Both the position numbers and the translations under genes were made by a program. From Meconema thalassinum (taxonomy: Eukaryota; Arthropoda; Insecta; Orthoptera; Tettigoniidae), in NCBI GenBank assembly GCA_946902985.2, contig OX336388.2, positions 1,695,855,978 through 1,695,919,977 on the forward strand: a stretch of 64,000 nucleotides of DNA, written 5' to 3'. Shown here piece by piece: positions 35,601 to 51,300 of the stretch. The notes beneath the pieces are model-generated. The model was not told the origin of the DNA. It saw nothing but the letters and a program-made list of their open reading frames with translations, and did no database searches. Each line of letters opens with the position of its first letter. Within the stretch, counting starts at the first letter, position 1.

Positions 35601-38600
35601 AGATAAAAATTATGGTGGGTAACTCTAACTTCAATACTAATTAAGACAGGTAACAGTAACTTCGATACTAATTATGACAGGTAACTGTAACTTCGTTACT
35701 AATTATGACAAGTAACTTTAATTTCGATACAATTTATGGCAGGTAACTGTAACTTCGTTACTAATTATGACAAGTCCCTGTAATTTCGATACAAATTATG
35801 GCAGGTATCTGTAACTTCCATACTAATTATGACAGGTAACAGTAACTTCGATACTAATTATGACAAGTAACAGTAACTTCGATACTAATTATGACAAGAA
35901 ACTGTAATTTCGAAACTAATTATGACAGGTAACTGTAACATCGTTACTAATTATGACAAGTAACTGTAATTTCGATAAAAATTATGGCAGGTAACTGTAA
36001 CTTCGATACTAATTATGACAGGTAACAGTATCTTCGATACTAATTATAACAAGTAACTATAACTTCGATACAAATTGAGACAGGTTACTCTAACATCGAT
36101 ACTAATTATGACAAGAAACTCTACCTTCGTTACTAAATATGACAAGAAACAGTAATTTTGATAAAAAATTATGGTAGGTAACTGTAACTTCAATACTAAT
36201 TATGACAGGTAACAGTAACTTCGATACTAATTATGAAAAGTAACTGTAACTTCGATACTAATTATAATATGTAACTGTAACTTCGATACTAATTATTACA
36301 GGTAATTGTAACTTCGTTACTAATTATGACAAGTAACTGTAATTTCGTTACAAATTATGGCAGGTAATTGTAATTTCGATACTAATTGAAACAGGTAACA
36401 GTAACTTCGATACTAATTATGACAAGTAACAGTAACTTCGATACTAATTATGACAAGTAACTGTAACTTCGATACTAATTATGACAGGTAACTGTAACTT
36501 CGTGACTAATTATGACAAGTAACTGTAATTTCGATACAAATTATGGCAGGTAACTATAACTTCGATACTAATTATGACAGGTAACTGTAACTTCGATACT
36601 AATTATGACAAGGAACTGTAATTTCGATACAAATTATGGCAGGTAACTGTAACTTCGTTACTAATTATGACAAGTAACTGTAATTTCGATACAAATATTG
36701 GCAGGTAACTGTAACTTCGATACTAATTATGTCAGGTATCAGTAACTTCGATACTAATTATGACAAGTAACTGTAAGTTCGTTACTAATTATGACAGGTA
36801 ACTGTAACTTCGTGACTAATTATGACAAGTAACTGTAATTTCGATACAAATTATGGCAGGTAACTGTAACTTCGATACTAATTATGACAGGTAACAGTAA
36901 CTTCGATACTAATTATGACAAGTAACTATAACTTCGAAACAAGTTATGACAGGTAACTGTAACTTCGATACTAATTATGACAAGAAACTCTAACTTCGTT
37001 ACTAATTATGACAAGTAACTGTAATTTAGATAAAAAATTATGGAGGGTAACTGTAATTTCAACACTAATTATGACAGATAACAGTAACTTCGATACTAAT
37101 TATGACAGGTAACTGTAACTTCTTTACTAATTATAACAAGTAACTTTAATTTCGATACAAATTATGGCAGGTAACTGTAACTTCGGTACTAATTATGACA
37201 AGTCCCTGTAATTTCGATACAAATTATGACAGGTAACAGTAACTTCGATACTAATTATGACAGGAAAGTGTAACTTCGTTACTAATTATGACAAGTAACT
37301 GTAATTTCGATACAAATTATGACAGGTAACTGTAAATTAGTTACCAATTATGACAAGTAACAGTACCTTCGAAGCTAATTATGACAGGAAACTGTAACTT
37401 CGATACTAATTATGACAAGTAACTGTAACTTCGATACTAATTATGACAGGTAACTGTAACTTCGTGACTAATTATGACAAGTAACTGTAATTTCGATACA
37501 AATTATGGCAGGTAACTGTAACTTCGATACTAGTTATGACAGGTAACTGTAACTTCGATACTAATTATGACAAGTAACTGCAATTTCGATACAAATTATG
37601 GGTAACTGTAACTTCGATACTAATTATGACAGGAAACAGTAACTTCGATACTAATTATGACAAGTAACAGTAACTTCGATACTAATTATGACAAGAAACT
37701 GTAATTTCGAAACTAATTATGACAGGTAACTGTAACATCGTTACTAATTATGACAAGTAACTGCAATTTCGATACAAATTATGGCAGGTAACTGTAACTT
37801 CGATACTAATTATGACAGGTAACAGTAACTTCGATACTAATTATGACAAGTAACTGTTACTTCCATACTAATTATGACAGGTAACAATAACTTCGATACT
37901 AATTATGACAGGAAAGTGTAACTTCGTTACTAATTATGACAAGTAACTGTAATTTCGATACAAATTATGACAGGTAACTGTAACTTCGTTACTAATTATG
38001 ACAAGTAACAGTACCTTCGATGCTAATTATGACAAGTAACTGTAACTTCGATACTAATTATGACAAGGAACGGTAATTTCGATACAAATTATGGCAGGTA
38101 ACTGTAACTTCGTTACTAATTATGACAGGTAACTGTAACTTCGATACTAATTATGACAAGTAACTGTAACGTCGATACTAATTATGACAGGTAACTGTAA
38201 CTTCGATACTAATTATGACAAGAAACTCTAACTTCGTTACTAATTATGACAAATAACTGTAATTTAGATAAAAAATTATGGTGGGTAACTCTAACTTCAA
38301 TACTAATTATGACAGATAACAGTAACTTCGATACTAATTATGACAGGGAACTGTAACTTCGTTACTAATTATGACAAGTAACTTTAATTTCGATACAAAT
38401 TATGGCAGGTAACTGTAACTTCGTTACATATTATGACAAGTCCCTGTAATTTCGATACAAATTATGGCAGGTATCTGTAACTTCCATATTAATTATGACA
38501 GGTAACAGTAACTTCGATACTAATTATGACAGGTAAGTATAACATCGTTACTAATTATGACAAGTAACTGTAATTTCGATACAAATTATGACAGGTAACT

Positions 38601-41600
38601 GTAACTTCGTTACTTATTATGACAAGTAACAGTACCTTCGATGCTAATTATGACAGGAAACTGTTACTTCGATACTAATTATGACAAGTAACTGTAACTT
38701 CGATACTAATGATGACAGGTAACTGTAACTACGTTACTAGTTATGACAAGTAACTGTAATTTCGATACAAATTATGGCAGGTAACTGTAACTTCTATACT
38801 AATTATGACAGGTAACAGTAACTTCGATACTAATTATGACAAGTAACAGTAACTTCGATACTTATTATGACAAGAAACTGTAATTTCGAAACTAATTATG
38901 ACAGGTAACTGTAACTTCGTTACTAATTATGACAAGTAACTGTAATATCGATACAAATTATGGCAGATAACTGTAACTTCGATTCTAATTATGACAGGTA
39001 ACAGTAACTTCGATACAAATTATGACAAGTAACTGTAACTTCGATACTAATTATGAGAGGTAACTGTTACTTCGATATTAATAATGACAATTAACTCTAA
39101 CTTCGTTACTAATTATGACAAGTAACTGTAATGTTCATAAAAAATTATGGCAGGTAACTGTAACTTCGATACTAATTATGACAGGTAACAGTAACTTCGA
39201 TACTAATTATGACAAGTAACAGTAACTTCGATACTAATTATGACAAGAAACTGTAATTTCGAAACTAATTATGACAGGTAACTGTAACATCGTTACTAAT
39301 TATGACAAGTAACTGTAATTTCGATACAAATTATGGCAGGTAACTGTAACTTCGATACTAATTATGACAGGTAACAATAACCGATACAAATAATGACAAG
39401 TAACTGTAACTTCGATACTAATTATGACAGGTAATTGTTACTTCGATATTAATAATGACAATTAACTCTAACTTCGTTACTAATTATGACAAGTAACTGT
39501 AATTTTCATAAAAAAATTATGGCAGGTAACTGTAACTTCGATACTAGTTATGACAGGTAAGAGTAACTTCGATACTAATTATGACAAGTAACTGTAACTT
39601 CGATACTAATTATGACAGGTAACTGTAACATCGTTACTAATTATGACAAGTAACTGTAATTTCGATACAATTTATGGCAGGTAATTGTAATTTCGATACT
39701 AATTATGACAGGTAACAGTACCTTCGATGCTAATTATGACAGGAAACTGTTACTTCGATACTAATTATGACAAGTAACTGTAACTTCGATACTAATGATG
39801 ACAGGTAACTGTAACTACGTTACTACTTATGACAAGTAACTGTAATTTCGATACAAATTATGGCAGGTAACTCTAACATCGATACTAATTATGACAGGTA
39901 ACAGTATCTTCGATACTAATTATGACAAGTAACTATAACTTCGATACAAATTATGACAGGTAACTGTAACTTCGATACTAATTATGACAAGAAACTCTAA
40001 CTTCGTTACTAATTATGACAAGTAACTGTAATTATGATAAAAATTATGGTGGGTAACTGTAACTTCAATACTAATTATGACAGGTCACAGTAACTTCGAT
40101 ACTTATTATGACAGGTAACTGTAACTTCGTTACTAATTATGACAAGTAACTATAATTTCGATACAAATTATGGCAGGTAACTGTAACTTCGTTACCAATT
40201 ATGACAAGTCCCTGTAATTTCGATACAAATTATGGCAGGTAACTGTAACTTCCATATTAATTATGACAGGTAACAGTAACTTCGATACTAATTATGACAG
40301 GAAAGTATAACATCGTTACTAATTATGACAAGTAACTGTAATTTCGATACAAATTATGACAGGTAACTGTAACTTCGTTACTTATTATGACAAGTAACAG
40401 TACCTTCGATGCTAATTATGACAGGAAACTGTTACTTCGATACTTATTATGACAAGTAACTGTAACTTCGATACTAATGATGACAGGTAACTGTAACTAC
40501 GTTACTACTTATGACAAGTAACTGTAATTTCGATACAAATTATGGCAGGTAACTGTAACTTCTATACTAATTATGACAGGTAACAGTAACTTCGATACTA
40601 ATTATGACAAGTAACAGTAACTTCGATACTTATTATGACAAGAAACTGTAATTTCGAAACTAATTATGACAGGTAACTGTAACTTCGTTACTAATTATGA
40701 CAAGTAACTGTAATATCGATACAAATTATGGCAGGTAACTGTAACTTCGATTCTAATTATGACAGGTAACAGTAACTTCGATACAAATTATGACAAGTAA
40801 CTGTAACTTCGATACTAATTATGAGAGGTAACTGTTACTTCGATATTAATAATGACAATTAACTCTAACTTCGTTACTAATTATGACAAGTAACTGTAAT
40901 GTTCATAAAAAATTATGGCAGGTAACTGTAACTTCGATACTAATTATGACAGGTAACAGTAACTTCGATACTAATTATGACAAGTAACAGTAACTTCGAT
41001 ACTAATTATGACAAGAAACTGTAATTTCGAAACTAATTATGACAGGTAACTGTAACATCGTTACTAATTATGACAAGTAACTGTAATTTCGATACAAATT
41101 ATGGCAGGTAACTGTAACTTCGATACTAATTATGACAGGTAACAATAACTTCGATACAAATAATGACAAGTAACTGTAACTTCGATACTAATTATGACAG
41201 GTAATTGTTACTTCGATATTAATAATGACAATTAACTCTAACTTCGTTACTAATTAGGACAAGTAACTGTAATTTTCATAAAAAAATTATGGCAGGTAAC
41301 TGTAACTTCGATACTAGTTATGACAGGTAAGAGTAACTTCGATACTAATTATGACAAGTAACTGTAACTTCGATACTAATTATGACAGGTAACTGTAACA
41401 TCGTTACTAATTATGACAAGTAACTGTAATTTCGATACAATTTATGGCAGGTAATTGTAATTTCGATACTAATTATGACAGGTAACAGTACCTTCGATGC
41501 TAATTATGACAGGAAACTGTTACTTCGATACTAATTATGACAAGTAACTGTAACTTCGATAATAATGATGACAGGTAACTGTAACTACGTTACTACTTAT

Positions 41601-41814
41601 GACAAGTAACTGTAATTTCGATACAAATTATGGCAGGTAACTCTAACATCGATACTAATTATGACAGGTAACAGTATCTTCGATACTAATTATGACAAGT
41701 AAATATAACTTCGATACAAATTATGGCAGGTAATTGTAATTTCGATACTAATTATGACAGGTAACAGTAACTTCGATACTAATTATGACAAATAACAGTT
41801 ACTTCGATACTAAT

Positions 41815-44800
41815 TATGACAAGTAACTGTAACATCGATACTAATTATGACAGGTAACTGTAACTTCGTTACTAATTATGACAAGTAACTATAATTTCGA
41901 TACAAATTGTGGCAGGTAACTGTAACTTCGATACTAATTATGACAGGTAACAGTAACATCGATACTAATTATGACAAGTAACTGTAACTTCGATACTTAT
42001 TATGACAGGTAACTGTAACCTCGCTACTAATTATGACAAGTAACTGTAATTTCGATACAAATTATGGCAGGTAACTGTAACTTCGATACTAATTATGACA
42101 GGTAACAGTATCTTCGATACTAATTATGACAAGTAACTATAACTTCGATACAAATTGAGACAGGTTACTGTAACATCGATACTAATTATGACAAGAAACT
42201 CTACCTTCGTTACTAAATATGACAAGTAACAGTAATTTTGATAAAAAATTATGGTAGGTAACTGTAACTTCAATACTAATTATGACAGGTAACAGTAACT
42301 TCGATACTAATTATGACAAGTAACTGTAACTTCGATACTAATTATAATAAGTAACTGTAACTTCGATACTAATTATTACAGGTAATTGTAACTTCGTTAC
42401 TAATTATGACAAGTAACTGTAATTTCGTTACAAATTATGGCAGGTAATTGTAATTTCGATACTAATTGTGACAGGTAACAGTAACTTCGATACTAATTAT
42501 GACAAGGAACTGTAATTTCGATACAAATTATGGCAGGTAACTGTAACTTCGTTACTAATTATGACAAGTAACTGTAATTTCGATACAAATATTGGCAGGT
42601 AACTGTAACTTCGATACTAATTATGTCAGGTATCAGTAACTTCGATACTAATTATGACAAGTAACTGTAACTTCGTTACTAATTATGACAGGTAACTGTA
42701 ACTTCGTGACTAATTATGACAAGTAACTGTAATTTCGATACAAATTTTGGCAGGTAACTGTAACTTCGATACTAATTATGACAGGTAACAGTAACTTCGA
42801 TACTAATTATGACAAGTAACTGTAACTTCGATACAAGTTATGACTGGTAACTGTAACTTCGATACTAATTATGACAAGAAACTCTAACTTCGTTACTAAT
42901 TATGACAAGTAACTGTAATTTAGATAAAAAAGTTATGGTGGGTAACTCTAACTTCAATACTAATTATGACAGGTAACAGTAACTTCGATACTACTTATGA
43001 CAGGTAACTGTAACTTCGTTACTAATTATGACAAGTACCTTTAATTTCGATACAAATTATGGCAGGAAACTGTAACTTCGTTACTAATTATGACAAGTCC
43101 CTGTAATTTCGATACAAATTATGGCAGGTATCTGTAACTTCCATACTAATTATGACAGGTAACAGTAACTTCGATACTAATTATGACAGGAAAGTGTAAC
43201 ATCGTTACTAATCATGACAAGTAACTGTAATTTCGATACAAATTATGACAGGTAACTGTAACTTCGTTACTTATTATGACAAGTAATAGTACCTTCGATG
43301 CTAATTATGACAGGAAACTGTTACTTGGATACTAATTATGAGAAGTAACTGTAACTTCGATACTAATGATGACAGGTAACTGTAACTACGTTACTACTTA
43401 TGACAAGTAACTGTAATTTCGATACAAATTATGGCAGGTAACTGTAACTTCGATATTAATTATGACAGGTAACAGTAACTTTGATACTATTTATGACAAG
43501 TAACAGTAACTTCGATACTAATTATGACAAGAAACTGTAATTTCGAAACTAATTATGACAGGTAACTGTAACATCGTTACTAATTATGACAAGTAACTGT
43601 AATTTCGATACAAATTATGGCAGGTAACTGTAACTTCGATACTAATTATGATAGGTTACTGTAACATCGATACAAATTATGACAAGTAACTGTAACTTCG
43701 ATACTAATTATGACAGGTAACTGTAACTTCGTTACTAATTATGACAAGTAACTATAATTTCGATACAAATTGTGGCAGGTAACTGTAACTTCGATACTAA
43801 TTATGACAGGTAACAGTAACATCGATACTAATTATGACAAGTAACTGTAACTTCGATACTTATTATGACAGGTAATTGTAACCTCGTTACTAATTATGAC
43901 AAGTAACTGTAATTTCGATACAAATTATGGCAGGTAACTGTAACTTCGATACTAATTATGACAGGTAACAGTATCTTCGATACTAATTATGACAAGTAAC
44001 TATAACTTCGATACAAATTGAGACAGGTTACTGTAACATCGATACAAATTATGACAAGAAACTCTACCTTCGTTACTAAATATGACAAGTAACAGTAATT
44101 TTGATAAAAAATTATGGTAGGTAACTGTAACTTCAATACTAATTATGACAGGTAACAGTAACTTCGATACTAATTATGACAAGTAACTGTAACTTCGATA
44201 CTAATTATAATAAGTAACTGTAACTTCGATACTAATTATTACAGGTAATTGTAACTTCGTTACTAATTATGACAAGTAACTGTAATTTCGTTCCAAATTA
44301 TGGCAGGTAATTGTAATTTCGATACTAATTGTGAGAGGTAACAGTAACTTCGATACTAATTATGACAAGGAACTGTAATTTCGATACAAATTATGGCAGG
44401 TAACTGTAACTTCGTTACTAATTATGACAAGTAACTGTAATTTCGATACAAATATTGGCAGGTAACTGTAACTTCGATACTAATTATGTCAGGTATCAGT
44501 AACTTCGATACTAATTATGACAAGTAACTGTAACTTCGATACTAATTATGACAGGTAACAGTAACTTCGATACTAATTATGACAAGTAACTGTAACTTCG
44601 ATACAAGTTATGACTGGTAACTGTAACTTCGATACTAATTATGACAAGAAACTCGAACTTCGTTACTAATTATGACAAGTAACTGTAATTTAGATAAAAA
44701 AATTATGGTGGGTAACTCTAACTTCAATACTAATTATGACAGATAACAGTAACTTCGATACTACTTATGACAAGTAACTGTAACTTCGTTACTAATTATG

Positions 44801-45447
44801 ACAAGTACCTTTAATTTCGATACAAATTATGGCAGGAAACTGTAACTTCGTTACTAATTATGACAAGTCCCTGTAATTTCGATACAAATTATGGCAGGTA
44901 TCTGTAACTTCCATACTAATTATGACAGGTAACAGTAACTTCGATACTAATTATGACAGGAAAGTGTAACATCGTTACTAATTAAGACAAGTAACTGTAA
45001 TTTCGATACAAATTATGACAGGTAACTGTAACTTCGTTACTTATTATGACAAGTAATAGTACCTTCGATGCTAATTATGACAGGAAACTGTTACTTGGAT
45101 ACTAATTATGAGAAGTAACTGTAACTTCGATACTAATGATGACAGGTAACTGTAACTACGTTACTACTTATGACAAGTAACTGTAATTTCGATACAAATT
45201 ATGGCAGGTAACTGTAACTTCGATATTAATTATGACAGGTAACAGTAACTTTGATACTAATTATGACAAGTAACAGTAACTTCGATACTAATTATGACAA
45301 GAAACTGTAATTTCGAAACTAATTATGACAGGTAACTGTAACATCGTTACTAATTATGAAAAGTAACTGTAATTTCGATACAAATTATGGCAGGTAACTG
45401 TAACTTCGATACTAATTATGACAGGTTACTGTAACATCGATACAAAT
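41815..45447 (+). repeat. Same 1.86-kb tandem pair carried in unit 2
   Basis: Both copies and the 93-bp length difference seen at 27,880-31,512 are present here at offset 13,935. The tandem duplication and its later deletion therefore took place before the 14-kb unit was duplicated. Confidence 0.8.
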
Positions 45448-47280
45448 TATGACAAGTAACTGTAACTTCGATACTAATTATGACGGGTAACTGTTACTTC
45501 GATAATAATAATGACAATTAACTCTAACTTGGTTACTAATTATGACAAGTAACTGTAATTTTCATAAAAAAATTATGGCAGGTAACTGTAACTTCGATAC
45601 TAATTATGACAAGGAACTGTAATTTCGATACAAATTATGGCAGGTAACTGTAACTTCGATACTAGTTATGACAGGTAAGAGTAACTTCGATACTAATTAT
45701 GACAAGTAACTGTAACTTCGATACTAATTATGACAGGTAACTGTAACATCGTTACTAATTATGACAAGTAACTGTAATTTCGATACAAATTATGGCAGGT
45801 AATTGTAATTTCGATACTAATTATGACAGGTAACAGTAACTTCGATACTAATTATGACAAATAACAGTTACTTCGATACTAATTATGACAAGTAACTGTA
45901 ACTTCGATACTAATTATGACCGGTAACTGTAACTTCGTTACTAATTATGACAAGTAACTGTAATTTCGATACAAATTGTGGCAGGTAACTGTAACCTCGA
46001 TACTAATTATGACAGGTAACAGTAACTTCGATACTAATTATGACAAGTAACTGTAACTTCGATACAAGTTATGACAGGTAACTGTAACTTCGATACTAAT
46101 TATGACAAGAAACTCTAACTTCGTTACTAATTATGACAAGTAACTGTAATTTAGATAAAAAATTATGGTGGGTAACTCTAACTTCAATACTAATTATGAC
46201 AGGTAACAGTAACTTCGATACTAATTATGACAGGTAACTGTAACTTCGTTACTAATTATGACAAGTACCTTTAATTTCGATACAAATTATGGCAGGTATC
46301 TGTAACTTCCATACTAATTATGACAGGTAACAGTAACTTCGATACTAATTATGACAGGAAAGTGTAACATCGTTACTAATTATGACAAGTAACTGTAATT
46401 TCGATACAAATTATGACAGGTAACTGTAACTTCGTTACTTATTATGACAAGTAATAGTACCTTCGATGCTAATTATGACAGGAAACTGTTACTTGGATAC
46501 TAATTATGACAAGTACCTGTAACTTCGATACTAATGATGACAGGTTACTGTAACTACGTTACTACTTATGTAAGTAACAGTAACTTCGATACTAATTATG
46601 ACAAGAAACTGTAATTTCGAAACTAATTATGACAGGTAACTGTAACATCGTTACTAATTATGACAAGTAACTGTAATTTCGATACAAATTATGGCAGGTA
46701 ACTGTAACTTCGATACTTATTATGACAGGTAACTGTAACTCCGATACAAATTATGACAAGTTACTGTAACTTCGATACTAATTATGACGGGTAACTGTTA
46801 CTTCGATATTATTAATGACAATTAACTCTAACTTCGTTACTAATTATGACAAGTAACTGTATTTTTCATAAAAAAATTATGGCAGGTAACTGTAACTTCG
46901 ATACTAATTATGACAAGGAACTGTAATTTCGATACAAATTATGGCAGGTAACTGTAACTTCGATACTAGTTATGACAGGTAAGAGTAACTTCGATACTCA
47001 TTATGACAAGTAACTGTAACTTCGATACTAATTATGACAGGTAACTGTAACATCGTTACTAATTATGACAAGTAATTGTAATTTCGATACAAATTATGGC
47101 AGTTAATTGTAATTTCGATACTAATTATGACAGGTAACAGTAACTTCGATACTAATTATGACAAATAACAGTTACTTCGATACTAATTATGACAAGTAAC
47201 TGTAACTTCGATACTAATTATGACAGGTAACTGTAACTTCGTTACTAATTATGACAAGTAACTGTAATTTCGATACAAAT

Positions 47281-47528
47281 TGTGGCAGGTAACTGTAACT
47301 TCGATACTAATTATGACAGGTAACAGTAACATCGATGCTAATTATGACAAGTAACTGTAACTTCGACACTTATTATGACAGGTAACTGTAACCTCGTTAC
47401 TAATTATGACAAGTAACTGTAATTTCGTTACAAATTATGGCAGGTAATTGTAATTTCGATACTAATTATGACAGGTAACAGTATCTTCGATACTAATTAT
47501 GACAAGTAACTATAACTTCGATACAAAT
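47281..47528 (+). repeat. Eight monomers kept in unit 2, lost in unit 1
   Basis: These 248 bp (8 x 31) run from TTGTGGCAGG to just before TTGAGACAGG and include CATCGATGC and TTCGACACTTATT. They are absent at the matching point 33,346 of unit 1, where the two flanks are joined in register. The relative at about 10,420-10,670 has them, so unit 1 suffered the deletion. The flanks share CGATACAAATTG, which could have mediated it. Confidence 0.8.
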
Positions 47529-48293
47529 TGAGACAGGTTACTGTAACATCGATACTAATTATGACAAGAAACTCTACCTTCGTTACTAAATATGACAAGT
47601 AATAGTAATTTTGATAAAAAATTATGGTAGGTAACTGTAACTTCAATACTAATTAGGAAAGGTAACAGTAACTTCGATACTAATTATGACAGGTAACTGT
47701 AACTTCGATACTAATTATAATAAGTAACTGTAACTTCGATACTAATTATTACAGGTAATTGTAACTTCGTTACTAATTATGACAAGTAACTGTAATTTCG
47801 TTACAAATTATGGCAGGTAATTGTAATTTCGATACTAATTGTGACAGGTAACAGTAACTTCGATACTAATTATGACAAGTAACAGTAACTTCGATACTAA
47901 TTATGACAAGTAACTGTAACTTCGTTACTAATTATGACAGGTAACTGTAACTTCGTGACTATTTATGACAAGTAACTGTAATTTCGATACAAATTATGGC
48001 AGGTAACTGTAACTTCGATACTAATTATGACAAGGAACTGTAATTTCGATACAAATTATGGCAGGTAACTGTAACTTCGTTACTAATTATGACAAGTAAC
48101 TGTAATTTCGATACAAATATTGGCAGGTAACTGTAACTTCGATACTAATTATGTCAGGTATCAGTAACTTCGATACTAATTATGACAAGTAACTGTAACT
48201 TCGTTACTAATTATGACAGGTAACTGTAACTTCGTGACTAATTATGACAAGTAACTGTAATTTCGAAACAAATTATGGCAGGTAACTGTAACT

Positions 48294-48390
48294 TCGTTAC
48301 TAATTATGACAAGTAACTGTAATTTCGATACAAAATTTGGCAGGTAACTGTAACTTCGATACTAATTATGTCAGGTAACAGTAACTTCGA
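48294..48390 (+). repeat. Probable conversion patch in unit 2
   Basis: Unit 1 at 34,132-34,180 passes directly from GGCAGGTAACTGTAACTTCG to GACAGGTAACAG. Unit 2 instead holds TTACTAATTATGAC, a CAAAATTTGGCAGG monomer and ATTATGTCAGG, with two net extra monomers. This order is the same as at 49,598-49,690 of unit 2 and 35,384-35,476 of unit 1, about 1.2-1.3 kb downstream. Both sites share TTCGACAC just after the patch. Copying from the downstream site is the simplest reading. Confidence 0.7.
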
Positions 48391-51300
48391 CACTAATTAT
48401 GACAAGTAACTATAACTTCGATACATGTTATGACAGGTAACTGTAACTTCGATACTAATTATGACAAGAAACTCTAACTTCGTTACTAATTATGACAAGT
48501 AACTGTAATTTAGATAAAAAATTATGGTGGGTAACTGTAACTTCAATACTAATTATGACAGATAACAGTAACTTCGATAATAATTATGACAGGTAACTGT
48601 AACTTCGTTACTAATTATAACAAGTAACTTTAATTTCGATACAAATTATGGCAGGTAACTGTAACTTCGGTATTAATTATGACAAGTCCCTGTAATTTCG
48701 ATACAAATTATGACAGGTAACAGTAATTTCGATATTAATTATGACAGGAAAGTGTAACTTCGTTACTAATTATGACAAGTAACTGTAATTTCGATACAAA
48801 TTATGACAGGCAACTGTAACTTCGTTACCAATTATGACAAGTAACAGTACCTTCGATGCTAATTATGACAGGAAACTGTAACTTCGATACTAATTATGAC
48901 AAGTAACTGTAACTTCGATACTAATTATGACAGGTAACTGTAACTTCGTGACTAATTATGACAAGTAACTGTAATTTCGATACAAATTATGGCAGGTAAC
49001 TGTAACTTCGATACTAATTATGACAGGTAACTGTAACTTCGATACTAATTATGACAAATAACTGTAATTTGGATACAAATTATGGCAGGTAACTGTAACT
49101 TCGATACTAATTATGACAGGTAACAGTAACTTCGATACTAATTACGACAAGTAACAGTAACTTCGATACTAATTATGACAAGAAACTGTAATTTCGAAAC
49201 TAATTATGACAGGTAACTGTAACATCGTTACTAATTATGACAAGTAACTGCAATTTCGATACAAATTATGGCAGGTAACTGTTACTTCGATACTAATTAT
49301 GACACGTAACAGTAACTTCGATACTAATTATGACAAGTAACTGTAACTTCCATACTAATTATGACAGGTAACAATAACTTCGATACTAATTATGACAGGA
49401 AAGTGTAACTTCGTTACTAATTATGACAAGTAACTGTAATTTCGATACAAATTATGACAGGTAACTGTAACTTCGTTACTAATTATGACAAGTAACAGTA
49501 CCTTCGATGCTAATTATGACAAGTAACTGTAACTTCGATACTAATTATGACAAGGAACGGTAATTTCGATACAAATTATGGCAGGTAACTGTAACTTCGT
49601 TACTAATTATGACAAGTAACTGTAATTTCGATACAAAATTTGGCAGGTAACTGTAACTTCGATACTAATTATGTCAGGTAACAGTAACTTCGACACTAAT
49701 TATGACAAGTAACTGTAACTTCGATACTAATTATGACAGGTAACTGTAACTTCGATACTAATTATGACAAGAAACTCTAACTTCGTTACTAATTATGACA
49801 AGTAACTGTAATTTAGATAAAAATTATGGTGGGTAACTCTAACTTCAATACTAATTAAGACAGGTAACAGTAACTTCGATACTAATTATGACAGGTAACT
49901 GTAACTTCGTTACTAATTATGACAAGTAACTTTAATTTCGATACAATTTATGGCAGGTAACTGTAACTTCGTTACTAATTATGACAAGTCCCTGTAATTT
50001 CGATACAAATTATGGCAGGTATCTGTAACTTCCATACTAATTATGACAGGTAACAGTAACTTCGATACTAATTATGACAAGTAACAGTAACTTCGATACT
50101 AATTATGACAAGAAACTGTAATTTCGAAACTAATTATGACAGGTAACTGTAACATCGTTACTAATTATGACAAGTAACTGTAATTTCGATAAAAATTATG
50201 GCAGGTAACTGTAACTTCGATACTAATTATGACAGGTAACAGTATCTTCGATACTAATTATAACAAGTAACTATAACTTCGATACAAATTGAGACAGGTT
50301 ACTCTAACATCGATACTAATTATGACAAGAAACTCTACCTTCGTTACTAAATATGACAAGAAACAGTAATTTTGATAAAAAATTATGGTAGGTAACTGTA
50401 ACTTCAATACTAATTATGACAGGTAACAGTAACTTCGATACTAATTATGAAAAGTAACTGTAACTTCGATACTAATTATAATATGTAACTGTAACTTCGA
50501 TACTAATTATTACAGGTAATTGTAACTTCGTTACTAATTATGACAAGTAACTGTAATTTCGTTACAAATTATGGCAGGTAATTGTAATTTCGATACTAAT
50601 TGAAACAGGTAACAGTAACTTCGATACTAATTATGACAAGTAACAGTAACTTCGATACTAATTATGACAAGTAACTGTAACTTCGATACTAATTATGACA
50701 GGTAACTGTAACTTCGTGACTAATTATGACAAGTAACTGTAATTTCGATACAAATTATGGCAGGTAACTATAACTTCGATACTAATTATGACAGGTAACT
50801 GTAACTTCGATACTAATTATGACAAGGAACTGTAATTTCGATACAAATTATGGCAGGTAACTGTAACTTCGTTACTAATTATGACAAGTAACTGTAATTT
50901 CGATACAAATATTGGCAGGTAACTGTAACTTCGATACTAATTATGTCAGGTATCAGTAACTTCGATACTAATTATGACAAGTAACTGTAAGTTCGTTACT
51001 AATTATGACAGGTAACTGTAACTTCGTGACTAATTATGACAAGTAACTGTAATTTCGATACAAATTATGGCAGGTAACTGTAACTTCGATACTAATTATG
51101 ACAGGTAACAGTAACTTCGATACTAATTATGACAAGTAACTATAACTTCGAAACAAGTTATGACAGGTAACTGTAACTTCGATACTAATTATGACAAGAA
51201 ACTCTAACTTCGTTACTAATTATGACAAGTAACTGTAATTTAGATAAAAAATTATGGAGGGTAACTGTAATTTCAACACTAATTATGACAGATAACAGTA

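Larger units (their letters stand above)
23860..37794 (+). repeat. Large higher-order unit 1 (13,935 bp)
   Basis: Bases from about 23,860 recur 13,935 bp later. This offset was checked at 24,131/38,066 (AGGAACGG), 25,441/39,376 (AATAACCGATAC), 27,781/41,716, 28,081/42,016 (CCTCGCTAC), 29,266/43,201 (TAATCATGAC), 31,983/45,918 (GACCGG) and 32,631/46,566 (TTATGTAAGTAAC). It then becomes 14,183, 14,152 and 14,214 through whole-monomer indels near 33,346, 33,840 and 34,130. Relative to the 10-kb relative, unit 1 has lost eight monomers near 33,346. The left limit lies between 23,840 and 23,880, where the similarity decays. Confidence 0.85.
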
